From Microcebus murinus (Eukaryota; Chordata; Mammalia; Primates; Cheirogaleidae), in NCBI RefSeq assembly GCF_040939455.1, contig NC_134118.1, positions 78,268,680-78,332,679 on the forward strand: a stretch of 64,000 nt of DNA. Reading direction: 5' to 3'. Under the pieces are notes generated by a model. The model worked only from the letters and a program-made list of their open reading frames with translations, did not search any database and was not told the DNA's origin. Position 1 is the stretch's first letter, and each line of letters begins with the position of its first letter. The position numbers and the translations under genes are program-made. Below are positions 36,519 to 50,667 of this stretch, piece by piece.

Positions 36519-38585
36519 GTGAGTGGACACAGCCAGATCCGCACTGCGCGCTGCCTGCCCGTCTGTCGTGGGCGAGTGGACACAGCCATATCCGCACTAC
36601 GCCCTTCCTGACCGTCTGCTGTGGGTGAGTGGACACAGCCAGATCCACACTGCGCCCTGCCTGCCCGTCTGCCGTGGGCGAGCGGACACAGCCAGATCCG
36701 CACTGCGCCCTGCCTGACCGTCTGCCGTGGGTCAGTGGACACAGCCAGATCCACACTGCGCCCTGCCTGTCCGTCTGCCTTGGGTGAGTGGACATAGCCA
36801 GATCCGCACTGCGCCCTGCCTGTCCGTCTGCCGTGGGTGAGTGGACACAGCCAGATCCGCACTGCGCCCTGCCTGCCCGTCTCCCGTGGGTGAGTGGACA
36901 CAGCCAGATCCGCACTGCACCTTGCCTGCCCGTCTCCCGTCAGTGAGTGGACACAGCCAGATCCGCACTGCGCCCTGCCTGCCCGTCTCCCGTGGGTGAG
37001 TGGACACAGCCAGATCCGCACTGCGCGCTGCCTGCCCGTCTCCCGTGGGCGAGTGGAAACAGCCAGAACCGCACTGCGCGCTGCCTGCTTGTCTGTCGTG
37101 GGCGAGTGGACACAGCCATATCCGCACTGCGCCCTGCCTTCCCGTCTGCCGTGGGTGAGTGGACACAGCCAGATCCGCACTGCGCCCTGCCTGCCCGTCT
37201 GCCGTGGGCGAGTGGACACAGCCAGATCCGCACTACGCCCTGCCTGACCGTCTGCCGTGGGTGAGTGGACACAGCCAGATCCGCACTGCGCCCTGCCTGA
37301 CCGCCTGCCGTGGGTGAGTGGACACAGCCAGATCCACACTGCGCCCTGCCTGCCCGTCTGCCGTGGGTGAGTGGACACAGCCAGATCCGCACTGCGCCCT
37401 GCCTGACCGTCTCCCGTGGGTGAGTGGACACAGCCAGATCCGCTCTGCGCCTTGCCTGCCCGTCTCACGTGGGTGAGTGGACACAGCCAGATCCGCACTG
37501 TGCCCTACCTGCCCGTCTCCCGTGGGTGAGTGGACACAGCCAGATCCGCACTGCGCCCTGCCTGCCCGTCTCCCGTGGGTGAGTGGACACAGCCAGATCC
37601 GCACTGCACCTTGCCTGCCCGTCTCCCGTCAGTGAGTGGACACAGCCATATCCGCACTGCACCCTGCCTGCCCGTCTCCCGTGGGCGAGTGGAAACAGCC
37701 AGAACAGCACTGCGCGCTGCCTGCTTGTCTGTCGTGGGCGAGTGGACACAGCCATATCCGCACTGCGCCCTGCCTGCCCGTCTGCCGTGGGTGAGTGGAC
37801 ACAGCCAGATCCGCACTGCGCCCTGCCTGACACTCTCCCGTGGGTGAGTGGTCACAGCCAGATCCGCACTGCGCCCTGCCTGCCCGTCTCCCGTGGGTGA
37901 GTGGACACAGCCAGATCCGCACTGCACGCTGCCTGACCGTCCTTCGTGGGTGAGTGGACACCGCCAGGTCCGCACTGCGCCCTGCCTGCCCGTCTACCGT
38001 GGGTGAGTGGGCACAGCCAGATCCGCACTGCGCCCTGCCTGCCCGTCTCCCGTCAGTGAGTGGACACAGCCAGGTCCGCACTGCGCCCTGCCTGCCCGTC
38101 TCCCGTGGGCGAGTGGACACAGCCAGATCCGCACTGCGCCCTGCCTGCCCGTCTGTCGTGGGCGAGTGGACACAGCCAGATCCGCACTGCGTCTTGCCTG
38201 CCCGTCTCACGTGGGTGAGTGGACACAGCCAGATCCGCACTGCGCCCTACCTGCCCGTCTCCCGTGGGTGAGTGGACACAGCCAGATCCGCACTGCGCCC
38301 TGCCTGCCCGTCTCCCGTCAGTGAGTGGACACAGCCAGATCCGCACTGCGCCCTGCCTGCCCGTCTCCCGTGGGTGAGTGGACACAGCCAGATCCGCCCT
38401 GCGCCCTGCCTGACCGTCTGCCGTGGGTGAGTGGACACAGCCAGATCCACACTGTGCCCTGCCTGACCGCCTGTCGTGGGCGAGTGGACACAGCCAGATC
38501 CTCACTGCCCCCTGCCTGCCCGTCTCCCGTGGGCGAGTGGACACAGCCAGATCCGCACTCCGCCCTGCCTGCCCGTCTCCCGTCA

Positions 38586-39909
38586 GTGAGTGGACACAGC
38601 CAGATCCGCACTGCGCCCTGCCTGACCGTCTGCCGTCGGTGAGTGGACACAGCCAGATCCACACTGCGCCTTGCCTGTCCGTCTGTCGTGGGCGAGTGGA
38701 CACAGCCAGATGCGCACTGCGCCCTGCCTGCCCGTCTCCCGTGGACGAGTGGACACAGCCAGATCCACACTGCGCCCTGCCTGCCCGTCTGCCGTGGGCG
38801 AGCGGACACAGCCAGATCCACACTGCGCACTGCCTGACCATCTGCCGTGGGTGAGTGGACACAGCCAGATCCACACTGCTCCCTGCCTGACCGCCTGTCG
38901 TGGGTGATTGGACACAGCCAGACCGCACTGCGCCCTGCCTGCCCGTCTGCCGTGGGTGAGTGGACACAGCCAGATCCACACTGCGCCCTGCCTGCCCGTC
39001 TGCCGTGGGTGAGTGGACACAGCCAGATCCGCACTGCGTCCTGCCTGACCGTCTCCCGAGGGTGAGTGGACACAGCCAGATCCGCACTGCGCATTGCCTG
39101 CCCGTCTCACGTGGGTGAGTGGGCACAGCCAGATCCGCACTGCGCCCTACCTGCCCATCTCCCGTGGGTGAGTGGACACAGCCAGATCCGCACTGCACCC
39201 TGCCTGACCGTCCTTCGTGGGTGAGTGGACACCGCCAGATCCGCGCTGCGCCCTGCCTGCCCGTCTCCCGTGGGTGAGTGGACACAGCCAGATCCGCACT
39301 GCGCCCTGCCTGCCCGTCTCCCGTCAGTGAGTGGACACAGCCAGATCCGCACTGCGCCCTGCCTGCCCGTCTCCCGTGGGTGAGTGGACACAGCCAGATC
39401 CGCCCTGCGCCCTGCCTGACCGTCTGCCGTGGGTGAGTGGACACAGCCAGATCCACACTGTGCCCTGCCTGACCGCCTGTCGTGGGCGAGTGGACACAGC
39501 CAGATCCTCACTGCCCCCTGCCTGCCCGTCTCCCGTGGGCGAGTGGACACAGCCAGATCCGCACTCCGCCCTGCCTGCCCTTCTGCCGTGTGTGAGGGGA
39601 CACCGCCAGATCCGCACTGCGCCCTGCCTGACCGCCTGCCGTGGGTGAGTGGACACAGCCAGATCCACACTGCGCCCTGCCTGCCCGTCTGCCGTGGGCG
39701 AGCGGACACAGCCAGATCCGCACTGCGCGCTGCCTACCCGTCTCCCGTGGGCGAGTGGACACAGCCAGATCCGCACTGCGCGCTGCCTGCCCGTCTGTCG
39801 TGGGCGAGTGGACACAGCCATATCCGCACTACGCCCTTCCTGACCGTCTGCTGTGGGTGAGTGGACACAGCCAGATCCACACTGCGCCCTGCCTGCCCGT
39901 CTGCCGTGG
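38586..39909. repeat. Module K, full copy inside H2
   Basis: Matches 41447-42771 (2861-2862 bp, 54 monomers) and also lies inside the H2/H3 alignment, so the same 1.3-kb sequence occurs near 38.6, 41.4 and 44.8 kb. Confidence 0.85.
38904..38955. other. 52-bp slip monomer (1-base loss)
   Basis: CAGCCAGACCGCACTG replaces CAGCCAGATCCGCACTG, with one T lost near 38922. The copies at 41765 and 45104 are full length, so the loss post-dates the duplication. Confidence 0.9.
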
Positions 39910-41128
39910 GCGAGCGGACACAGCCAGATCCGCACTGCGCACTGCCTGACCATCTGCCGTGGGTGAGTGGACACAGCCAGATCCACACTGCGCCCTGCCT
40001 GACCGCCTGTCGTGGGTGAGTGGACACAGCCAGATCCGAACTGCGCCCTGCCTGCCCGTCTGCCGTGGGTGAGTGGACACAGCCAGATCCGCACTGCGCC
40101 CTGCCTGACCGTCTCCCGTGGGCGAGTGGACACAGCCAAATCCGAACTGCGCCCTGCCTGCCCGTCTCCCGTGGGCGAGTGGACACAGCCAGATCCGCAC
40201 TCCGCCCTGCCTGCCCTTCTGCCGTGGGCGAGCGGACACAGCCAGATCCGCACTGCGCCCTGCCTGACCGCCTGTCGTGGGTGAGTGGACACAGCCAGAT
40301 CTGCACTGCGCCCTACCTGCCCGTCTGCCGTGGGTGAGTGGACACAGCCAGATCCGCACTGCGCCCTGCCTGCCCGTTTCCCGTGGGCGAGTGGACACAG
40401 CCAGATCCGCACTGCGTGATGCCTACCCGTCTCCCGTGGGCGAGTGGACACAGCCAGATCCGCACTGCGCGCTGCCTGCCCGTCTGTCGTGGGCGAGTGG
40501 ACACAGCCATATCCGCACTACGCCCTTCCTGACCGTCTGCCGTGGGTGAGTGGACACAGCCAGATCCACACTGCGCCCTGCCTGCCCGTCTGCCGTGGGC
40601 GAGCGGACACAGCCAGATCCGCACTGCGCACTGCCTGACCATCTGCCGTGGGTGAGTGGACACAGCCAGATCCACACTGCGCCCTGCCTGACCGCCTGTC
40701 GTGGGTGAGTGGACACAGCCAGATCCGCACTGCGCCCTGCCTACCCGTCTGCCGTGGGTGAGTGGACACAGCCAGATCCACACTGCGCCCTGCCTGCCCG
40801 TCTGCCGTGGGTGAGTGGACACAGCCAGATCCGCACTGCGTCCTGCCTGACCGTCTCCCGTGGGTGAGTGGACACAGCCAGATCCGCACTGCGCATTGCC
40901 TGCCCGTCTCACGTGGGTGAGTGGGCACAGCCAGATCCGCACTGCGCCCTACCTGCCCATCTCCCGTGGGTGAGTGGACACAGCCAGATCCGCACTGCAC
41001 CCTGCCTGACCGTCCTTCGTGGGTGAGTGGACACCGCCAGATCCGCGCTGCGCCCTGCCTGCCCGTCTCCCGTGGGTGAGTGGACACAGCCAGATCCGCA
41101 CTGCGCCCTGCCTGCCCGTCTCCCGTGG

Positions 41129-42612
41129 GCGAGTGGACACAGCCAGATCCGCACTCCGCCCTGCCTGCCCTTCTGCCGTGGGCGAGCGGACACAGCCAGA
41201 TCCGCACTGCGCACTGCCTGACCATCTGCCGTGGGTGAGTGGACACAGCCAGATCCGCACTGCGCCCTGCCTGACCGCCTGTCGTGGGTGAGTGGACACA
41301 GCCAGATCTGCACTGCGCCCTACCTGCCCGTCTCCCGTGGGCGAGTGGACACAGCCAGATCCGCACTGCGCGCTGCCTGCCCGTCTGTCGTGGGCGAGTG
41401 GACACAGCCATATCCGCACTACACCCTTCCTGACCGTCTGCCGTGGGTGAGTGGACACAGCCAGATCCACACTGCGCCCTGCCTGACCGTCTGCCGTCGA
41501 TGAGTGGACACAGCCAGATCCACACTGCGCCCTGCCTGTCCGTCTGTCGTGGGCGAGTGGACACAGCCAGATGCGCACTGCGCCCTGCCTGCCCGTCTCC
41601 CGTGGACGAGTGGACACAGCCAGATCCACACTGCGCCCTGCCTGCCCGTCTGCCGTGGGCGAGCGGACACAGCCAGATCCACACTGCGCACTGCCTGATC
41701 ATCTGCCGTGGGTGAGTGGACACAGCCAGATCCACACTGCGCCCTGCCTGACCGCCTGTCTTGGGTGATTGGACACAGCCAGATCCGCACTGCGCCCTGC
41801 CTGCCCGTCTGCCGTGGGTGAGTGGACACAGCCAGATCCACACTGCGCCCTGCCTGCCCGTCTGCCGTGGGTGAGTGGACACAGCCAGATCCGCACTGCG
41901 TCCTGCCTGACCGTCTCCCGTGGGTGAGTGGACACAGCCAGATCCGCACTGCGCATTGCCTGCCCGTCTCACGTGGGTGAGTGGGCACAGCCAGATCCGC
42001 ACTGGGCCCTACCTGCCCATCTCCCGTGGGTGAGTGGACACAGCCAGATCCGCACTGCACCCTGCCTGACCGTCCTTCGTGGGTGAGTGGACACCGCCAG
42101 ATCCGCGCTGCGCCCTGCCTGCCCGTCTCCCGTGGGTGAGTGGACACAGCCAGATCCGCACTGCGCCCTGCCTGCCCGTCTCCCGTCAGTGAGTGGACAC
42201 AGCCAGATCCGCACTGCGCCCTGCCTGCCCGTCTCCCGTGGGTGAGTGGACACAGCCAGATCCGCCCTGCGCCCTGCCTGACCGTCTGCCGTGGGTGAGT
42301 GGACACAGCCAGATCCACACTGTGCCCTGCCTGACCGCCTGTCGTGGGCGAGTGGACACAGCCAGATCCTCACTGCCCCCTGCCTGCCCGTCTCCCGTGG
42401 GCAAGTGGACACAGCCAGATCCGCACTCCGCACTGCCTGCCCTTCTGCCGTGGGTGAGGGGACACCGCCAGATCCGCACTGCGCCCTGCCTGACCGCCTG
42501 CCGTGGGTGAGTGGACACAGCCAGATCCACACTGCGCCCTGCCTGCCCGTCTGCCGTGGGCGAGCGGACACAGCCAGATCCGCACTGCGCGCTGCCTACC
42601 CGTCTCCCGTGG
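41129..42612. repeat. Array between H2 and H3, mostly module K
   Basis: From 41447 this is a copy of 38586-39909. The first 300 bases combine the GATCTGCACTGCG/CCTACC monomer and an ACTACACCC variant shared with 35.75 kb. No other sequence was seen. Confidence 0.8.
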
Positions 42613-45600
42613 GCGAGTGGACACAGCCAGATCCGCACTGCGAGCTGCCTGCCAGTCTGTCGTGGGCGAGTGGACACAGCCATATCCGCACTACGCCCTT
42701 CCTGACCGTCTGCTGTGGGTGAGTGGACACAGCCAGATCCACACTGCGCCCTGCCTGCCCGTCTGCCGTGGGCGAGCGGACACAGCCAGATCCGCACTGC
42801 GCCCTGCCTGACCGTCTGCCGTGGGTCAGTGGACACAGCCAGATCCACACTGCGCCCTGCCTGTCCGTCTGCCTTGGGTGAGTGGACACAGCCAGATCCG
42901 CACTGCGCCCTGCCTGTCCGTCTGCCGTGGGTGAGTGGACACAGCCAGATCCGCACTGCGCCCTGCCTGCCCGTCTCCCGTGGGTGAGTGGACACAGCCA
43001 GATCCGCACTGCACCTTGCCTGCCCGTCTCCCGTCAGTGAGTGGACACAGCCAGATCCGCACTGCGCCCTGCCTGCCCGTCTCCCGTGGGTGAGTGGACA
43101 CAGCCAGATCCGCACTGCGCGCTGCCTGCCCGTCTCCCGTGGGCGAGTGGAAACAGCCAGAACCGCACTGCGCGCTGCCTGCTTGTCTGTCGTGGGCGAG
43201 TGGACACAGCCATATCCGCACTGCGCCCTGCCTTCCCGTCTGCCGTGGGTGAGTGGACACAGCCAGATCCGCACTGCGCCCTGCCTGCCCGTCTGCCGTG
43301 GGCGAGTGGACACAGCCAGATCCGCACTACGCCCTGCCTGACCGTCTGCCGTGGGTGAGTGGACACAGCCAGATCCGCACTGCGCCCTGCCTGACCGCCT
43401 GCCGTGGGTGAGTGGACACAGCCAGATCCACACTGCGCCCTGCCTGCCCGTCTGCCGTGGGTGAGTGGACACAGCCAGATCCGCACTGCGCCCTGCCTGA
43501 CCGTCTCCCGTGGGTGAGTGGACACAGCCAGATCCGCTCTGCGCCTTGCCTGCCCGTCTCACGTGGGTGAGTGGACACAGCCAGATCCGCACTGTGCCCT
43601 ACCTGCCCGTCTCCCATGGGTGAGTGGACACAGCCAGATCCGCACTGCGCCCTGCCTGCCCGTCTCCCGTGGGTGAGTGGACACAGCCAGATCCGCACTG
43701 CACCTTGCCTGCCCGTCTCCCGTCAGTGAGTGGACACAGCCATATACGCACTGCACCCTGCCTGCCCATCTCCCGTGGGTGAGTGGACACAGCCAGATCC
43801 GCACTGCGCGCTGCCTGCCCGTCTCCCGTGGGCGAGTGGAAACAGCCAGAACAGCACTGCGCGCTGCCTGCTTGTCTGTCGTGGGCGAGTGGACACAGCC
43901 ATATCCGCACTGCGCCCTGCCTGCCCGTCTGCCGTGGGTGAGTGGACACAGCCAGATCCGCACTGCGCCCTGCCTGACACTCTCCCGTGGGTGAGTGGTC
44001 ACAGCCAGATCCGCACTGCGCCCTGCCTGCCCGTCTCCCGTGGGTGAGTGGACACAGCCAGATCCGCACTGCACGCTGCCTGACCGTCCTTCGTGGGTGA
44101 GTGGACACCGCCAGGTCCGCACTGCGCCCTGCCTGCCCGTCTACCGTGGGTGAGTGGGCACAGCCAGATCCGCACTGCGCCCTGCCTGCCCGTCTCCCGT
44201 CAGTGAGTGGACACAGCCAGGTCCGCACTGCGCCCTGCCTGCCCGTCTCCCGTGGGTGAGTGGACACAGCCAGATCCGCACTGCGCGTTGCCTGCCCGTC
44301 TCCCGTGGGCGAGTGGACACAGCCAGATCCGCACTGCGCCCTGCCTGCCCGTCTGTCGTGGGCGAGTGGACACAGCCAGATCCGCACTGCGCCTTGCCTG
44401 CCCGTCTCACGTGGGTGAGTGGACACAGCCAGATCCGCACTGCGCCCTACCTGCCCGTCTCCCGTGGGTGAGTGGACACAGCCAGATCCGCACTGCGCCC
44501 TGCCTGCCCGTCTCCCGTCAGTGAGTGGACACAGCCAGATCCGCACTGCGCCCTGCCTGCCCGTCTCCCGTGGGTGAGTGGACACAGCCAGATCCGCCCT
44601 GCGCCCTGCCTGACCGTCTGCCGTGGGTGAGTGGACACAGCCAGATCCACACTGTGCCCTGCCTGACCGCCTGTCGTGGGCGAGTGGACACAGCCAGATC
44701 CTCACTGCCCCCTGCCTGCCCGTCTCCCGTGGGCGAGTGGACACAGCCAGATCCGCACTCCGCCCTGCCTGCCCGTCTCCCGTCAGTGAGTGGACACAGC
44801 CAGATCCGCACTGCGCCCTGCCTGACCGTCTGCCGTCGGTGAGTGGACACAGCCAGATCCACACTGCGCCCTGCCTGTCCGTCTGTCGTGGGCGAGTGGA
44901 CACCGCCAGATGCGCACTGCGCCCTGCCTGCCCGTCTCCCGTGGACGAGTGGACACAGCCAGATCCACACTGCGCCCTGCCTGCCCGTCTGCCGTGGGCG
45001 AGCGGACACAGCCAGATCCACACTGCGCACTGCCTGACCATCTGCCGTGGGTGAGTGGACACAGCCAGATCCACACTGCTCCCTGCCTGACCGCCTGTCG
45101 TGGGTGATTGGACACAGCCAGATCCGCACTGCGCCCTGCCTGCCCGTCTGCCGTGGGTGAGTGGACACAGCCAGATCCACACTGCGCCCTGCCTGCCCGT
45201 CTGCCGTGGGTGAGTGGACACAGCCAGATCCGCACTGCGTCCTGCCTGACCGTCTCCCGTGGGTGAGTGGACACAGCCAGATCCGCACTGCGCATTGCCT
45301 GCCCGTCTCACGTGGGTGAGTGGGCACAGCCAGATCCGCACTGCGCCCTACCTGCCCATCTCCCGTGGGTGAGTGGACACAGCCAGATCCGCACTGCACC
45401 CTGCCTGACCGTCCTTCGTGGGTGAGTGGACACCGCCAGATCCGCGCTGCGCCCTGCCTGCCCGTCTCCCGTGGGTGAGTGGACACAGCCAGATCCGCAC
45501 TGCGCCCTGCCTGCCCGTCTCCCGTCAGTGAGTGGACACAGCCAGATCCGCACTGCGCCCTGCCTGCCCGTCTCCCGTGGGTGAGTGGACACAGCCAGAT

Positions 45601-47382
45601 CCGCCCTGCGCCCTGCCTGACCGTCTGCCGTGGGTGAGTGGACACAGCCAGATCCACACTGTGCCCTGCCTGACCGCCTGTCGTGGGCGAGTGGACACAG
45701 CCAGATCCTCACTGCCCCCTGCCTGCCCGTCTCCCGTGGGCGAGTGGACACAGCCAGATCCGCACTCCGCCCTGCCTGCCCTTCTGCCGTGGGTGAGGGG
45801 ACACCGCCAGATCCGCACTGCGCCCTGCCTGACCGCCTGCCGTGGGTGAGTGGACACAGCCAGATCCACACTGCGCCCTGCCTGCCCGTCTGCCGTGGGC
45901 GAGCGGACACAGCCAGATCCGCACTGCGCGCTGCCTACCCGTCTCCCGTGGGCGAGTGGACACAGCCAGATCCGCACTGCGCGCTGCCTGCCCGTCTGTC
46001 GTGGGCGAGTGGACACAGCCATATCCGCACTACGCCCTTCCTGACAGTCTGCTGTGGGTGAGTGGACACAGCCAGATCCACACTGCGCCCTGCCTGCCCG
46101 TCTGCCGTGGGCGAGCGGACACAGCCAGATCCGCACTGCGCACTGCCTGACCATCTGCCGTGGGTGAGTGGACACAGCCAGATCCACACTGCGCCCTGCC
46201 TGACCGCCTGTCGTGGGTGAGTGGACACAGCCAGATCCGAACTGCGCCCTGCCTGCCCGTCTGCCGTGGGTGAGTGGACACAGCCAGATCCGCACTGCGC
46301 CCTGCCTGACCGTCTCCCGTGGGCGAGTGGACACAGCCAAATCCGAACTGCGCCCTGCCTGCCCGTCTCCCGTGGGCGAGTGGACACAGCCAGATCCGCA
46401 CTCCGCCCTGCCTGCCCTTCTGCCGTGGGCGAGCGGACACAGCCAGATCCGCACTGCGCACTGCCTGACCATCTGCCGTGGGTGAGTGGACACAGCCAGA
46501 TCCGCACTGCGCCCTGCCTGACCGCCTGTCGTGGGTGAGTGGACACAGCCAGATCTGCACTGCGCCCTACCTGCCCGTCTGCCGTGGGTGAGTGAACACA
46601 GCCAGATCCGCACTGCGCCCTGCCTGCCCGTTTCCCGTGGGCGAGTGGACACAGCCAGATCCGCACTGCGTGATGCCTACCCGTCTCCCGTGGGCGAGTG
46701 GACACAGCCAGATCCGCACTGCGCGCTGCCTGCCCGTCTGTCGTGGGCGAGTGGACACAGCCATATCCGCACTACGCCCTTCCTGACCGTCTGCCGTGGG
46801 TGAGTGTACACAGCCAGATCCACACTGCGCCCTGCCTGCCCGTCTGCCGTGGGCGAGCGGACACAGCCAGATCCGCACTGGGCACTGCCTGACCATCTGC
46901 CGTGGGTGAGTGGACACAGCCAGATCCACACTGCGCCCTGCCTGACCGCCTGTCGTGGGTGAGTGGACACAGCCAGATCCGCACTGCGCCCTGCCTACCC
47001 GTCTGCCGTGGGTGAGTGGACACAGCCAGATCCACACTGCGCCCTGCCTGCCCGTCTGCCGTGGGTGAGTGGACACAGCCAGATCCGCACTGCGTCCTGC
47101 CTGACCGTCTCCCGTGGGTGAGTGGACACAGCCAGATCCGCACTGCGCATTGCCTGCCCGTCTCACGTGGGTGAGTGGGCACAGCCAGATCCGCACTGCG
47201 CCCTACCTGCCCATCTCCCGTGGGTGAGTGGACACAGCCAGATCCGCACTGCACCCTGCCTGACCGTCCTTCGTGGGTGAGTGGACACCGCCAGATCCGC
47301 GCTGCGCCCTGCCTGCCCGTCTCCCGTGGGTGAGTGGACACAGCCAGATCCGCACTGCGCCCTGCCTGCCCGTCTCCCGTCA
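42613..47382. repeat. Module H, extended copy H3
   Basis: The longest version of the module (about 4.77 kb). Part of it, 45581-46693, recurs at 51198-52310 (5617 bp). It contains two near-identical internal pieces 19 monomers (1007 bp) apart, starting near 44.52 and 45.53 kb. Confidence 0.9.
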
Positions 47383-47859
47383 GTGAGTGGACACATCCAG
47401 ATCCGCACTGCGCCCTGCCTGCCCGTCTCCCGTGGGTGAGTGGACACAGCCAGATCCGCACTGCGCGCTGCCTGCCCGTCTCCCGTGGGCGAGTGGACCC
47501 AGCCAGATCCGCACTGCGCCCTGCCTGCCCGTCTGTCGTGGGCGAGTGGACACAGCCAGATCCGCACTGCGCACTGCCTGACCGTCTGCCGTGGGTGAGT
47601 GGACACAGCCAGATCCACACTGCGCCCTGCCTGACCGCCTGCCGTGGGTGAGTGGACACAGCCAGATCCACACTGCGCTCTGCCTGACCGTGTGCCGTGG
47701 GTGAGTGGACACAGCCAGATCCACACTGCGCCCTGCCTGCCCGTCTGCCGTGGGCGAGTGGACACAGCCAGATCCGCACTACGCCCTGCCTGACCGTCTG
47801 CCGTGGGTGAGTGGACACGGCCAGATCCGCACTGCGCCCTGCCTGACCGCCTGCCGTGG
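47383..47859. repeat. Array between module H and block I
   Basis: Nine monomers including GTGGACCCAGCC (about 47497), a variant repeated near 49562 and 54542, and GACACGGCC. Satellite only. Confidence 0.8.
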
Positions 47860-50667
47860 GTGAGTGGACACAGCCAGATCCGCACTGCGCCCTGCCTACC
47901 CGTCTGCCGTGGGTGAGTGGACACAGCCAGATCCGGACTGCCCCCTGCCTGACCGTCTCCCGTGGGTGAGTGGACACAGCCAGATCCGCACTGCGCCTTG
48001 CCTGCCCGTCTCACGTGGGTGAGTGGACACAGCCAGATCAGCACTGTGCCCTACCTGCCCGTCTCCCGTGGGTGAGTGGACACAGCCAGATCCGCACTGC
48101 ACCCTGCCTGACCGTCCTTCGTGGGTGAGTGGACACCGCCAGATCCGCACTGCGCCCTGCCTGCCCGTTTCCCGTGGGTGAGTGGACACAGCCAGATCCG
48201 CACTGCGCCCTGCCTGCCCGTCTCCCGTCAGTGAGTGGACACAGCCAGATCCGCATTGCGCCCTGCCTGCCCGTCTCCCGTCAGTGAGTGGACACAGCCA
48301 GATCCGACTGCGCCCTGCATGACCGTCTGCCGTGGGTGAGTGGACACAGCCAGATCCACACTGCGCCCTGCCTGCCCCTCTGCCGTGGGCGAGTAGACAC
48401 AGCCAGATCCGCACTGCGCCCTGCCTGAGCGTCTGCCGTGGGTGAGTGGACACAGCCAGATCCGCACTGCGCCCTGCATGCCCGTCTCCCGTGGGCGAGT
48501 GGACACAGCCAGATCCGCACTGCGCCCTGCCTGCCCGTCTCCAGTGGGCGAGTGGACACAGCCAGGTCTGCACTGCGCCCTGCCTGCCCATCAGCCGTGG
48601 GCGAGTGGACACACCCAGATCCGCACTGCGCCCTGCCTGCCCGTCTGCCGTGGGTGAGTGGACACAGCCAGATCCGCACTGCGCCCTGCCTGCCCGTCTC
48701 CCGTGGGTGAGTGGACACAGCCAGATCCGCACTGCGCGCTGCCTGCCCGTCTCCCGTTGGCGAGTGGACACAGCCAGATCCGCACTGCGCCCTGCCTGCC
48801 CGTCTGTCGTGGGCGAGTGGACAGAGCCAGATCCGCACTGCGCACTGCCTGACCGCCTGCCGTGGGTGAGTGGACACAGCCAGATCCGCACTGCGCTCTG
48901 CCTGCCCGTCTGCCGTGGGTGAGTGGACACAGCCAGATCCACACTGCGCCCTGCCTGCCCGTCTGCCGTGGGCGAGTGGACACAGCCAGATCCGCACTAC
49001 GCCCTGCCTGACCGTCTGCCGTGGGCGAGTGGACACAGCCAGATCCGCACTGCGCCCTGCCTGACCGCCTGCCGTGGGTGAGTGGACACAGCCAGATCCG
49101 CACTGCGCCCTGCCTGCCCGTCTGCCGTGGGTGAGTGGACACAGCCAGATCCGCACTGCCCCCTGCCTGACCGTCTCCCGTGGGTGAGTGGACACAACCA
49201 GATCCGCACTGCGCCTTGCCTGCCCGTCTCACGTGGGTGAGTGGACACAGCCAGATCAGCACTGTGCCCTACCTGCCCGTCTCCCGTGGGTGAGTGGACA
49301 CAGCCAGATCCGCACTGCACCCTGCCTGACCGTCCTTCGTGGGTGAGTGGACACCGCCAGATCCGCACTGCGCCCTGCCTGCCCGTTTCCCGTGGGTGAG
49401 TGGACACAGCCAGATCCGCACTGCGCCCTGCCTGCCCGTCTCCCGTCAGTGAGTGGACACAGCCAGATCCGCACTGCGCCCTGCCTGCCCGTCTGCCGTG
49501 GGCAAGTGGACACAGCCAGATCCGCACTGCGTGCTGCCTGCCCGTCTCCCGTGGGCGAGTGGACCCAGCCAGATCCGCACTGCGCCCTGCCTGCCCGTCT
49601 GTCGTGGGCGAGTGGACACAGCCAGATCCGCACTGCGCACTGCCTAACCGTCTGCCGTGGGTGAGTGGACACAGCCAGATCCACACTGCGCCCTGCCTGA
49701 CCGCCTGCCGTGGGTGAGTGGACACAGCCAGATCCGCACTGCGCTCTGCCTGACCGTCTGCCGTGGGTGAGTGGACACAGCCAGATCCACACTGCGCCCT
49801 GCCTGCCCGTCTGCCGTGGGCGAGTGGACACAGCCAGATCCGCACTACGCCCTGCCTGACCGTCTGCCGTGGGTGAGTGGACACAGCCAGATCCGCACTG
49901 CGCCCTGCCTGACTGCCTGCCGTGGGTGAGTGGACACAGCCAGATCCGCACTGCGCCCTGCCTGCCCGTCTGCCGTGGGTGAGTGGACACAGCCAGATCC
50001 GCACTGCCCCCTGCCTGACCGTCTCCCGTGGGTGAGTGGACACAGCCAGATCCGCACTGCGCCTTCCCTGCCCCTCTCACTTGGGTGAGTGGACACAGCC
50101 AGATCAGCACTGTGCCCTACCTGCCCGTCTCCCGTGGGTGAGTGGACACAGCCAGATCCGCACTGCACCCTGCCTGACCGTCCTTCGTGGGTGAGTGGAC
50201 ACCGCCAGATCCGCACTGCGCCCTGCCTGCCCGTTTCCCGTGGGTGAGTGGACACAGCCAGATCCGCACTGCGCCCTGCCTGCCCGTCTCCCGTCAGTGA
50301 GTGGACACAGCGAGATCCGCATTGCGCCCTGCCTGCCCGTCTCCCGTCAGTGAGTGGACACAGCCAGATCCGCACTGCGCCCTGCCTGACCGTCTGCCGT
50401 GGGTGAGTGGACACAGCCAGATCCACACTGCGCCCTGCCTGCCCCTCTGCCGTGGGCGAGTAGACACAGCCAGATCCGCACTGCGCCCTGCCTGACCGTC
50501 TGCCGTGGGTGAGTGGACACAGCCAGATCCGCACTGCGCCCTGCCTGCCCGTCTCCCGTGGGCGAGTGGACACAGCCAGATCCGCACTGCGCCCTGCCTG
50601 CCCGTCTCCAGTGGGCGAGTGGACACAGCCAGGTCTGCACTGCGCCCTGCCTGCCCGTCTGACGTGG
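47860..50667. repeat. Block I, first copy
   Basis: Matches 52841-55646 at 4981 bp before and 4980 bp after the extra slip at 53.5 kb. The clearest shared mark is a one-base deletion giving ATCCGACTGCG at 48303 and 53284. Internally, the ATCAGCACTGTGCCC monomer recurs at about 48.04, 49.26 and 50.10 kb, so the block is itself made of 0.85-1.2-kb repeats. Confidence 0.92.
48284..48335. other. 52-bp slip monomer (1-base loss, shared)
   Basis: GATCCGACTGCG replaces GATCCGCACTGCG. The same deletion occurs at 53265-53316, 4981 bp away, so the event pre-dates duplication of block I. Confidence 0.92.

Larger units (their letters stand above)
36519..41128. repeat. Module H, extended copy H2
   Basis: Matches 42613-47382 at distances stepping 6094, 6147, 6200, 6201 and 6254 bp, which are whole-monomer steps of 53 plus the one-base slip at 38.9 kb. 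H2 therefore lacks three single monomers that H3 has (about 37.68, 38.1 and 40.24 kb). The block is about 4.6 kb, the largest module of the middle region. Confidence 0.9.
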